Shown here: piece by piece, positions 7,881 through 15,741 of the stretch
How positions within the stretch are numbered: position 1 is the first letter of the stretch
Layout of the letters: every line of letters starts with the position of its first letter
Assembly: GCA_023443625.1 (NCBI GenBank)
Contig: JAEZTQ010000091.1
Span: 1-27,649, forward strand
Source of the DNA: Bacillota bacterium
Lineage (GTDB): Bacteria > Bacillota_A > Clostridia > Lachnospirales > Lachnospiraceae
Reading direction: 5' to 3'
Length of the DNA stretch: 27,649 nt
Program-made: the position numbers and the translations under genes
The notes under the pieces: model-generated
What the model was told of the DNA's origin: nothing
The model's input: the letters and a program-made list of their open reading frames with translations, nothing else
Databases searched by the model: none

Positions 7881-10496
7881 ATGAGCATATGGAATATTTT
7901 AAAAATAAGCCCTACACATGATACAAAAGAAGTAAAAAAAGCATATGCAAAGCAGTTAAAGCTAAATCATCCAGAGGAAAATCCACAGGGGTACCAGCAA
8001 TTAAGAGAAGCTTATTCAGCTGCGTTAGAGTATAGCAAGCATCAATCGGGGGATACAATGGAGGAAAAAGTCCTAGCCATTGATATTCCTTCCCTAGAAA
8101 CTGTTAAAAGAAATGTTATGAATCTAAAATCCTTTGGAAGCCATAGCGATGGACAAGGAGATTATGATCAAGGAGATTATGATCAAGGAGATTATGGACA
8201 ATCAGATTATGATCAAGCAGATTATGATCAAGCTAATTATGATCAAGCAGATTATGATCAAGCAGACTTTGATCAAATGAACATTAATCAAGCGGACATT
8301 AATCCAGCAGACTATTATTCTTATGATGAATCTGTCTTAACGCCTCCATACATAATTGAATCTGACGAATTTATGGAGGAGGTTCATAATCTATATCATA
8401 ATCCGGATACCCGCAAGGATATAAAGTGTTGGAATAAGCTAATGAATGCTAACATCATCTGGAAGCTAGAATACAGGGAGCTCTTAGGGTATCGGATGAA
8501 GGACTTTCTTGCGGAGCACTATCTGCTTCCCAAAGAGGTATGGGAGTTGCTTGACAGCTATTTTTATCTTAGCGATATGGATGAAGTTATGTTTGCATTT
8601 GTAAAGCAAAATTTATATATTGCAGTAAGAAGCGGCAAGATCAAAGCTGTAATAGGCGTATTGGAAAATGGTGTGGAGCTTGAGGTTACAGATAGTAGAG
8701 GTAAAACTGCAATCCGCTATGCAGTCGAACACAGGTATTATGATATGGTCTTACAGCTGCTAAAACATAAGGTAAACCTGGAAGCAAAAGATTCTGAAGG
8801 AAGGACAGCATTAATCGATGCCATACAAATTGATGAACCTGGGATTGTAAAGTGTTTATTAGAATATGGAGCGAATGGTAATGTGGCAGATAATAATGGA
8901 AAGACTGCTTTAATGTATGCGGTGCAGTCTGACTATATAACAGTGGTAGAGCTGTTGTTGGAGCATGGTGTGGATTTAGAAGCTGCTGACAACATTAATG
9001 GAAAGACTGCTCTTAGGTATGCAGTTATATCAAATAGTGAAAAAAGTGTAGAACTGCTGTTAAAGCATGGAGCAAAAGTTGAAGCAAAGAACAAAGGAGC
9101 TATAAGTCTGTTCGTTATAGCAGTGAGAGCAGGAAATGTCGCTATAATGGAATTACTGCGTAAAAATGGAGATGATATCAATCAAGTAGATAAGGACGGT
9201 TTATCTGCCCTAGCAGCTGCGGTTGAATATAATCCTGCTTCCGTAGAATATTTAATTCGGCATGGAGCGAATCTGGAAGCAAAAAGCGACAAAACGGATG
9301 TTTTAAAGATTGCAATTAGTAAAAATAAATTAGAAGCACTTCAATATTTGATTCGTGGTGGTGCAGATATTAAAGCCTGGCGAAGCGGTGTAAAGAATGC
9401 TCTAATGCTCGCAACCTTCTACGGTCACACAGAAATTGTAAAATGTTTGTTAGATAACGGTGTTCCAGTTAACGAATCGATATTTGATTCAGATTATGGA
9501 AGAGATTGTACGGCATTGTTCTATGCTGCGATCTGCGGTAAGGAGGCAGCTGCAAGCCTTCTTCTTGAATACGGTGCAGAGGATACCTGTCTGAATATCA
9601 TTTACTCCAGCTCTGCTGGTTTACTCGACCGGGTAAAACATCTAGTGGAAATTGAAAAAGCAGACATTAATGAAGTGGATGAGAAAGACGGATCTACCGC
9701 ATTAATATGGGCAGTTAAAAATGAAAAAACAGAAGTGGTACAATACCTTATTGAAAAAGGTGCTTTTATTAACGTGTCGGATAAAAACTTATCTTCTCCG
9801 TTAATAGAAGCAGCTTTAATTCCAAATACCGAAATTATGGATATACTGATAGCGCATGGTGCTGATAAAGAGTTAAAAACAGAGGAAGGCTTTACTGTAT
9901 TGTTTCGGTGTGCGATAGAGACCGGAACTTATGCAATGGAATATCTGATTGAAAAAGGTGCAAATATAGAAGTTAGGGACATACGTGGACTTACTCCTCT
10001 CATGGCTGCTGCCATGAATAAAAAATTATATTCTGCTAAGTGTCTGATTGAAAAGGGTGCAGATATCAATGTATATGATAATAATGGAGATAATGCTATG
10101 ATCCATGCCATTAGGGTTAACCAAGCGAATATTGTGTATTTATTAATGAAAAATGGAGCTGATATAAATTTTATTGATAAAAAAGGACATACTTATCTAC
10201 ATCTTGCAGCAGTATTTGGACATCTTAACCTGGTTAAATTCTTTCTAAAAAGTGGAATGAACCTAAATGACAGGAGCAATGACGGTAACACGGTATTATT
10301 AGCAGCAGCAGAGAATGATCACATAAATATTGTAAAATACATAATAACCGAGGAAGAAGGGTTTGATATCAACGCTAAGAACAACGAAGGAAAAACAGCT
10401 TTTGATCTTGCAGTTCAGAATGATAACAGTGAAATGATGGAGCTTCTAATAGCTCATTGTAAAGATCTATATCACGCAGGAGGTATTAATGATTAG
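7881..10496 (+). CDS. J-domain protein with about 19 ankyrin repeats (J-Ank2)
   Basis: This 871-residue paralogue of the preceding gene is the likely partner of HscC copy 2. The J-like domain (1-53) reads IWNILKISPT, EVKKAYAKQLKLNHPEENP and QQLREAYSAAL, again HPE for HPD. Residues 93-142 are ten units of a DYDQ-type pentapeptide encoded by a 15-base tandem repeat, absent from J-Ank1. The shared Trp-rich helical segment follows (about 160-235: CWNKLM, IWKLEYREL, EVWELLDSYF). From about 244 to 866 I count about 19 ankyrin repeats, several irregular. TAGGAG lies upstream of the ATG, 32 bases after J-Ank1. Its last codons overlap the next hscC by 8 bases and contain that gene's AGGAGG site, so the two are translationally coupled. 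No signal peptide or membrane segment is seen. Confidence 0.87.
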   Translation: MSIWNILKISPTHDTKEVKKAYAKQLKLNHPEENPQGYQQLREAYSAALEYSKHQSGDTMEEKVLAIDIPSLETVKRNVMNLKSFGSHSDGQGDYDQGDYDQGDYGQSDYDQADYDQANYDQADYDQADFDQMNINQADINPADYYSYDESVLTPPYIIESDEFMEEVHNLYHNPDTRKDIKCWNKLMNANIIWKLEYRELLGYRMKDFLAEHYLLPKEVWELLDSYFYLSDMDEVMFAFVKQNLYIAVRSGKIKAVIGVLENGVELEVTDSRGKTAIRYAVEHRYYDMVLQLLKHKVNLEAKDSEGRTALIDAIQIDEPGIVKCLLEYGANGNVADNNGKTALMYAVQSDYITVVELLLEHGVDLEAADNINGKTALRYAVISNSEKSVELLLKHGAKVEAKNKGAISLFVIAVRAGNVAIMELLRKNGDDINQVDKDGLSALAAAVEYNPASVEYLIRHGANLEAKSDKTDVLKIAISKNKLEALQYLIRGGADIKAWRSGVKNALMLATFYGHTEIVKCLLDNGVPVNESIFDSDYGRDCTALFYAAICGKEAAASLLLEYGAEDTCLNIIYSSSAGLLDRVKHLVEIEKADINEVDEKDGSTALIWAVKNEKTEVVQYLIEKGAFINVSDKNLSSPLIEAALIPNTEIMDILIAHGADKELKTEEGFTVLFRCAIETGTYAMEYLIEKGANIEVRDIRGLTPLMAAAMNKKLYSAKCLIEKGADINVYDNNGDNAMIHAIRVNQANIVYLLMKNGADINFIDKKGHTYLHLAAVFGHLNLVKFFLKSGMNLNDRSNDGNTVLLAAAENDHINIVKYIITEEEGFDINAKNNEGKTAFDLAVQNDNSEMMELLIAHCKDLYHAGGIND
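8157..8306 (+). repeat. 15-base in-frame tandem repeat coding pentapeptides
   Basis: There are ten consecutive 15-base units, best copies GATTATGATCAAGGA or GATTATGATCAAGCA, coding GDYDQ, SDYDQ, ADYDQ, ANYDQ, ADFDQ and more decayed units MNINQ and ADINP at the 3' end. Most units contain the palindrome TGATCA, giving a regular 15-base lattice. Unit identity is highest at the 5' side and decays to the 3' side. The repeat keeps frame for any copy-number change, so length variation would be tolerated. The product is probably a flexible acidic linker. Confidence 0.9.
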
Positions 10497-12195
10497 AATA
10501 GGAATAGATTTGGGAACTACCAATAGTCTTGTGGCTTACTGGACAGAAAGCGGACCTATGATGATACCAAATGTGCTGGGTTCTCATTTTACACCCTCTG
10601 TAGTCAGCGTTGATGATAACGGAGAAATCCTTGTAGGACAGGTTGCGAAAGAGAGATTAATAACACATCCACAGCTAACAGCCGCAGCCTTTAAGCGCTT
10701 TATGGGTACTGAAAAGAAGTATCAGTTAGGGAAATATATGTTCACGCCGGAAGAACTCTCGTCCTTTGTACTAAGGACATTAAAAGCAGATGCCGAAGCT
10801 TATTTAAAAGATACTGTCGAAGAAGTAGTTATCAGTGTACCGGCTTATTTTAATGATTTACAGAGAAAGGCTACAAAACGAGCCGCCGAGCTGGCAGGCC
10901 TGAGGGTTATGCGTTTAATCAATGAACCTACTGCTGCCGCACTGTGCTACGGTATCCATGAATGTGATACAGAAACCACCTTTTTAGTCTGTGACCTGGG
11001 AGGTGGAACCTTTGATATTTCCATCCTGGAACTTTTTGAAAGTATAATTGAGGTAAAATCCGTAGCTGGTGATAACTATTTAGGTGGTGAGGATTTTACC
11101 GAGGTACTTATGAATCATTTTCTTGAGACGAATGGAATTAATCGGCAATCCCTAAACCCGAGGGAGCTATCAGCCTTATACAAGCAATCGGAGGCATGTA
11201 AAATTGGGCTTGGCAGATATGAAGAAATGAAAATCAGTATGGAGCTAGATAACAACAACTTTGAGGTCAAGGTAGGACGAAGTGATTTCGAAAATCTTTC
11301 TGAAAAATTACTTTTCAGACTCCGTAATCCAATAGAGAGAGCACTTAGAGATGCATCACTCCATCCTAAGGATATTGACACGATTATCCTGGTTGGGGGT
11401 TCAACAAGGCTGCCCCTTGTTAAAACAACCATAGGAAGAATCTTTCAGCAGTTCCCCTATTCCAATATTAATCCGGACGAAGCAATTGCTCTTGGTACTG
11501 CAATACAGTCTGCTTTATTGGATAGAAAGGAAGTATTAAATGAAATTATATTAACAGATGTCTGCCCATATACATTAGGAGTAGATATTGCAAGACATAT
11601 AGAGAATCAACATTATGACGCAGGGTACTTTCTGCCAATTATTGAAAGAAACACGCCAATACCGGTCAGTAAGGTGAAACATCTTAGTACCATAAGAGAT
11701 AACCAGCATTCACTAACGATCGAAGTATATCAGGGGGAGAATCGCAGGGTGGAAGATAATATTAAGCTTGGTGAAATAGAGATTAATATTCCACCTGCTT
11801 CGGCTGGAACTGAGAAACTTGATGTTCGTTATACCTATGATATAAATGGTATCTTAGAAGTAGAGGTATTGGTATTAAGCACTGGTTTAAAGAAGAGTCT
11901 TATCATAAAAAACAGTCCAGGAATGATGACCGATGAGGAGATACAAGAAAGACTTGAAATACTGGAAGCAATTAAAATTCATCCAAGAGATCGTATGGAA
12001 TACCGTCTTCTTCTTGCCAGAGGAGATCGCTTATACCAGGAAACTCTTGGGTCGAATCGCGATTATATCGATAATTTATTACAGCGCTTTGACAATGTTC
12101 TCTCCAAGCAAAATGAAACTGAGATAAAAAAAGCAGCAAAGGAATTAAAAATGCGTTTGGATGACTTTGAACATTATTTAGGGGGCTATATATAA
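10489..12195 (+). CDS. hscC: HscC-type Hsp70 chaperone, copy 2
   Basis: This 568-residue paralogue of the first HscC aligns with it along the whole length by eye (for example [29 protein letters not shown] and ISVPAYFND are nearly the same). It shows [24 protein letters not shown] and the linker [13 protein letters not shown]. The substrate-binding half has IIERNTPIPVSK, VYQGENRRV and YDINGILEV, with a short C-terminal helical part and no EEVD. The start ATG overlaps the J-Ank2 stop by 8 bases, with AGGAGG at 10478-10483 inside J-Ank2. Two complete HscC genes within 10 kb, each tied to its own J-Ank gene, suggest two specialised chaperone pairs or mixed assemblies. Codons look slightly more A/T-ending than in copy 1. 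Confidence 0.93.
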   Translation: MIRIGIDLGTTNSLVAYWTESGPMMIPNVLGSHFTPSVVSVDDNGEILVGQVAKERLITHPQLTAAAFKRFMGTEKKYQLGKYMFTPEELSSFVLRTLKADAEAYLKDTVEEVVISVPAYFNDLQRKATKRAAELAGLRVMRLINEPTAAALCYGIHECDTETTFLVCDLGGGTFDISILELFESIIEVKSVAGDNYLGGEDFTEVLMNHFLETNGINRQSLNPRELSALYKQSEACKIGLGRYEEMKISMELDNNNFEVKVGRSDFENLSEKLLFRLRNPIERALRDASLHPKDIDTIILVGGSTRLPLVKTTIGRIFQQFPYSNINPDEAIALGTAIQSALLDRKEVLNEIILTDVCPYTLGVDIARHIENQHYDAGYFLPIIERNTPIPVSKVKHLSTIRDNQHSLTIEVYQGENRRVEDNIKLGEIEINIPPASAGTEKLDVRYTYDINGILEVEVLVLSTGLKKSLIIKNSPGMMTDEEIQERLEILEAIKIHPRDRMEYRLLLARGDRLYQETLGSNRDYIDNLLQRFDNVLSKQNETEIKKAAKELKMRLDDFEHYLGGYI

Positions 12196-12242
12196 AGAGC
12201 GGGCAACATTATAGAACAACAGCGATTATGGAGAGAATAGAA

Positions 12243-13007
12243 ATGGGAAGATATGAAGTAGAGAGGAACTTTTTAAAAGCTAATTTTAATAAATTGAAGA
12301 GTATTAAGACGGATAAAATGAAGGGGTTGCCACAGCCAGAAGGAATAAAACGGTATGATTCTAATTCTAAAATAATTAACTTACCTGCCATCAGTGCAGA
12401 TACTCTAAAAAAACATGATATTTTCCAATGTATTATGGATAGGAGGAGTATTCGGCATTATAGTGAGGAAGCCATAAGCCTTGCAGAATTATCCTACCTT
12501 TTATGGGCTACGCAGGGTATAACTGGAACAAATAAAGCAGGTTTGACTTTTAAGACAGTTCCTTGTAGCGGAGCAACACATACTTTTGAAACCTATCTAT
12601 TTATAATGAATGTGGTTGGCTTAGAGAAAGGGATTTATAGATATTTGCCAATAGAGCATGCATTAATGTTCCTGTTTTCATTAGATGATATAGATAAGAA
12701 ACTGGATGAAATTTCATTGGACCAGCCCTTTGTTCCTCATTTTACGAAAAAATCAGCGGTAACCTTTGCCTGGAGTACGACACCATATAGAGCGGAATGG
12801 AAGTTTGATGTGTCAGCGCATAAGAAAATATTAATCGATGTTGGACATATTTGCCAGAACCTTTATTTAGCTGGTGAATCTTTGGATATGGGCGTTTGCG
12901 CTATTGGAATATATGATCAGGAGGCGGTTGATAAACTCTTGCAATTAGATGGGGATGAAGAATTTATAATATACTTAGCAGCCGTGGGTAAAAAGAAAAG
13001 TAATTAA
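12243..13007 (+). CDS. SagB/ThcOx-type nitroreductase-family oxidoreductase
   Basis: This flavin (FMN) oxidoreductase of about 254 residues belongs to the nitroreductase superfamily, closest to SagB-type proteins. The FMN-binding start is RRSIRHYSEEAISLAELSYLLW with ATQGITG following, then VPCSGATHTFETYLF, a GIYRYLP segment, and late GHICQNLYLAGESLDMGVCAIG. In family members the domain acts as a dimer and oxidises or reduces small molecules; true SagB proteins oxidise azolines in peptide natural products, but no YcaO or precursor gene is nearby, so a stand-alone reductase is more likely. ATG 12243 is chosen because GGAGAG (12230-12235) lies 7 bases before it; ATG 12228 has no site. It begins 47 bases after hscC copy 2, so it may be cotranscribed. 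Confidence 0.85.
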   Translation: MGRYEVERNFLKANFNKLKSIKTDKMKGLPQPEGIKRYDSNSKIINLPAISADTLKKHDIFQCIMDRRSIRHYSEEAISLAELSYLLWATQGITGTNKAGLTFKTVPCSGATHTFETYLFIMNVVGLEKGIYRYLPIEHALMFLFSLDDIDKKLDEISLDQPFVPHFTKKSAVTFAWSTTPYRAEWKFDVSAHKKILIDVGHICQNLYLAGESLDMGVCAIGIYDQEAVDKLLQLDGDEEFIIYLAAVGKKKSN

Positions 13008-13055
13008 ATCTTATTTTGTTACACTGATGAAAAAATGCGTTGCAAAGAGGCGTAA

Positions 13056-13232
13056 TTCGGCGATGGTACTTACCAAAAGGTTAAATGGGCAACTCCGTTT
13101 AGCAATTATAAAGAAATAAACGGTTTACTTCTGCCTTCATACGGAGAAGCCATATGGAATTTGCCTGATGAGGATTATAGTTACTGCAAATTTACAAATA
13201 TTAAAAGTGTTATTTATAATGTAGTACAGTAA
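13056..13232 (+). pseudogene. C-terminal scrap of a DUF6544-like protein
   Basis: One frame reads GDGTYQKVKWATPFSNYKEI, then INGLLLPSYGEAIWNLP and the end SVIYNVVQ with a stop at 13230-13232. This pattern (Gly-Asp-Gly, W.TP, a LP.YGEA.W.LP core) is how I remember the C-terminus of the DUF6544 family. A stop codon at 13053-13055 cuts it off upstream and no other part is present, so it is a fragment. Confidence 0.5.
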
Positions 13233-13301
13233 AAGTAATGGTAAGATGATTAGGCTATCATATTCCATTGGTAGTGTAAACAATTTCATGTATTAATAAA
13301 T

Positions 13302-13349
13302 ACCACTTTCTTGGTGAGAATTAGATATGAAACTCATCAGGAAGGTGGT
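13302..13349 (+). terminator. Long hairpin with T-tract
   Basis: Bases 13302-13318 pair with 13333-13349 over 17 positions, 14 as Watson-Crick pairs and the others as G-T wobble or A/C type, around a 14-base loop. TTTTTA follows. It could terminate transcription from upstream, or protect the transposase-like start just behind it from read-through, as hairpins near insertion-sequence ends often do. Confidence 0.5.
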
Positions 13350-13355
13350 TTTTAT

Positions 13356-13412
13356 ATGGTTATTCCAAAGGAACAATTACAACAGATTATTAAAAATGCA
13401 TTGTTCACATAA
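13356..13412 (+). pseudogene. IS256-like transposase N-terminal scrap
   Basis: An 18-codon ORF reads MVIPKEQLQQIIKNALFT. The first 13 residues look like the start of IS256-family transposases, which from memory often begin with a similar KEQLQQ.IK helix. Everything after is missing. The call is tentative because the match is short. Confidence 0.3.
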
Positions 13413-13610
13413 TGCTATATCCAAAGGGTTAATTAAATAAATACATAGATTTCTTGGTTTTTAGTGTTACTGCTATAAAAGGCTGACTATTTAAAAGTTT
13501 GTTTTTTAAACATTCCAGTAATTATTTTGTGTATTATATCATGACTAAAATAATTAAAATAAACGTAAATGTAGAACATCAAAACAATAATGGGAGGAGG
13601 AACATATTTG

Positions 13611-15644
13611 ATGCAAGAAAGAATAGTCATGGGGGTCTGTTATTATCCAGAACACTGGGATAGAAGCCTATGGTATGATGATTTGAGAAGAATGAGTCAA
13701 GCTGGAATTCAGGTAATTCGAATTGCAGAGTTTGCATGGAATAAGTTTGAAGTGAAAGAGGGGGTATATAATTTCGATTTCTTTGATGAGTTTATGGACC
13801 TTGTAGAGACGACGGATATGAAAGTGATTTTCTGTACTCCTACTGCAACACCACCAGCGTGGCTTACAGAGAAGTATCCTGAAGTTTTATGTGTGGATTA
13901 CGATGGTTCACAGCATAAACATGGAATGCGTAGGCAGTATAATTATAATTCTCCTGTCTATATTGAAAAAACGAGGCAGATTGTGGAAGCAGTGGCAAAG
14001 CATTATGGTCAGAGGAAATCCATTATTGGGTGGCAAATTGATAATGAATTAAACTGCGTAACAGACGAGTTCTATGCAGAGGCGGATCATATTGCATTTC
14101 GTAAATTCTTAAAAGAGAAGTATATGACTTTAGATAAGCTTAATGAAGCCTGGGGGACTGTATTCTGGAATCAGACATATATGGATTGGGAAGAAATTTT
14201 CCTTCCAAGACATGCACCAAGAAAGACAGCTAACCCTCATCTGAAACTGGATTCTGTTAGATTTTTCTCAGAGAGTGCTAATCGATATTGCAAGCTACAA
14301 GCAGATATTATAAGAGGATATATCCAGCCAGATGTATTTATTACAACCAATGGAATCTTTAAGCATATTGATTATAAGAAGATGATGAGAGAATCACTTG
14401 ATGTGTTATCTTACGATAGTTATCCAACCTTTGGAATCATGGATCAGCAGAATCCTCTCGGTGATAGAAAATGGAGCATGAATCTTGCAAAAGTTCGATC
14501 TAGCTCCCAGCCATTTGCAATTATGGAGCAGCAGGCAGGACCAGGAGGATGGGTAAACTATCATAAGGCTCCCAGTCCAAAACCAGGTCAACTTCGACTA
14601 TGGACGTTTCAATCCATTGCTCATGGAGCTGATATGGTAAGTTATTTCAGGTGGAGGACGTGTGCTTTCGGTACAGAGATTTACTGGTATGGGATTCTTG
14701 GACATGATAATCAGGACAATCGAAGGTTGGAAGAGGTCACAAGGACTGCCCAGGACATGAAGAAGCTTCAGGAAGTTACAGGCAGTGAGTATCAGGCTGA
14801 CCTTGCAATTCTATATGATTATGATAATGATTGGGACGCTGAATATGATGTATGGTGTGCACCAATGCATCAAAGATCTCAGATGGGATGGTTCCAAGCA
14901 CTTCAGGAGACACATACGCCATTCGACTATCTGGCAGTGGATCAGGCAACAACCTTGGAAGAATTAAAAAAATACACTTATCTGGTTTTACCTCATATGG
15001 TGATTATGAAAGAAAAGCTTCGAATATTGATAGATGAGTATGTAAAGCAGGGCGGAACTGTGATTGCAGGAGCCAGAACAGCCTATAAGGATGTTTATGG
15101 ACAATGTCCAATGAAAGCAGAACCAGTGTCTATGAATCATATATTTGGATTAGAAGTAGAAGATTTTACTTTATTGAAACCGGACCAGTCCATACAATAT
15201 GCAAAGTGGGGAGAAGATACAATAGAAGTCAATGATTTCCACAGTATCTTAAAACCTATAAATAAGGACTGTCAAGTAAAGGCTACTTATATAGGCGATT
15301 ATTACGATGGAAAACCAGCCATTACCTACCATACATATGGACAGGGGCAAGCTATTTATGTTGGTTCATCTTTTGGAGCTCAAACTGCCGCATGTATTTT
15401 ACGGGATTTGAACATAGCAGAACCTTATAAGAAGCAGATAGAACTACCAACTTGTTGTGAACTTGCAGTTAGAAGTTGTGGGAAGGTATCCTACCTATTT
15501 GTTTTAAATTATAGTGGTGAGCAACAACAGATCCAATTAAATGGTAATTATAAGGATTTGTTAACTGATAAGCAGTTAAAGAAGAAAATAGATCTAGAGG
15601 GATACGGTGTACTCGTACTGCAGGTCAATGAAAGTAACAGTTGA
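13611..15644 (+). CDS. GH42 beta-galactosidase
   Basis: This 677-residue cytoplasmic glycoside hydrolase of family 42 releases galactose from beta-galactosides. The TIM-barrel domain (about 1-390) shows GVCYYPEHW, the acid/base E146 in GWQIDNELN and the nucleophile E306 in AIMEQQAGP, as expected for GH42. A trimerisation domain (LAILYDYDNDW onward) and a small C-terminal domain follow, ending VLQVNES; total length is normal. The start is set at ATG 13611, 10 bases after GGAGGAGG; TTG 13608 is the alternative. An in-frame ATG at 13590 would place the ribosome site inside the gene. No signal peptide is present, so it acts on imported oligosaccharides, fitting the ABC importer genes downstream. 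First gene of the sugar locus. Confidence 0.95.
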   Translation: MQERIVMGVCYYPEHWDRSLWYDDLRRMSQAGIQVIRIAEFAWNKFEVKEGVYNFDFFDEFMDLVETTDMKVIFCTPTATPPAWLTEKYPEVLCVDYDGSQHKHGMRRQYNYNSPVYIEKTRQIVEAVAKHYGQRKSIIGWQIDNELNCVTDEFYAEADHIAFRKFLKEKYMTLDKLNEAWGTVFWNQTYMDWEEIFLPRHAPRKTANPHLKLDSVRFFSESANRYCKLQADIIRGYIQPDVFITTNGIFKHIDYKKMMRESLDVLSYDSYPTFGIMDQQNPLGDRKWSMNLAKVRSSSQPFAIMEQQAGPGGWVNYHKAPSPKPGQLRLWTFQSIAHGADMVSYFRWRTCAFGTEIYWYGILGHDNQDNRRLEEVTRTAQDMKKLQEVTGSEYQADLAILYDYDNDWDAEYDVWCAPMHQRSQMGWFQALQETHTPFDYLAVDQATTLEELKKYTYLVLPHMVIMKEKLRILIDEYVKQGGTVIAGARTAYKDVYGQCPMKAEPVSMNHIFGLEVEDFTLLKPDQSIQYAKWGEDTIEVNDFHSILKPINKDCQVKATYIGDYYDGKPAITYHTYGQGQAIYVGSSFGAQTAACILRDLNIAEPYKKQIELPTCCELAVRSCGKVSYLFVLNYSGEQQQIQLNGNYKDLLTDKQLKKKIDLEGYGVLVLQVNESNS

Positions 15645-15741
15645 TTTATTTGAAAGGTTTAGATTTTTAGGAATAAAGCCTACGATACATAGGCGAGCTA
15701 TTTCTATAAATAAAGTTTAACAGATAAAGGAGAAGACGAAT

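Larger units (their letters stand above)
13008..13610. other. Gap with gene scraps and the beta-galactosidase leader
   Basis: No intact gene is present. The stretch holds a DUF6544-like C-terminal scrap (13056-13232), a 17-bp hairpin (13302-13349) and a short transposase-like N-terminus (13356-13412). The rest, 13413-13600, is very AT-rich leader sequence for the GH42 gene, with no confident promoter boxes that I can defend. Confidence 0.6.

Noticed and set aside
8157..8306. CRISPR-like array
   Set aside because: The repeat is a continuous 15-base coding tandem without spacers, in frame with J-Ank2.
12243..13007. SagB role in azole-peptide (TOMM) biosynthesis
   Set aside because: No YcaO cyclodehydratase or precursor peptide is present nearby, so the family likeness alone does not support it.
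15678..15694. Short hairpin GCCTA/TAGGC between the GH42 and binding-protein genes
   Set aside because: Only five base pairs with no T-tract; too weak to call a terminator or regulatory element.
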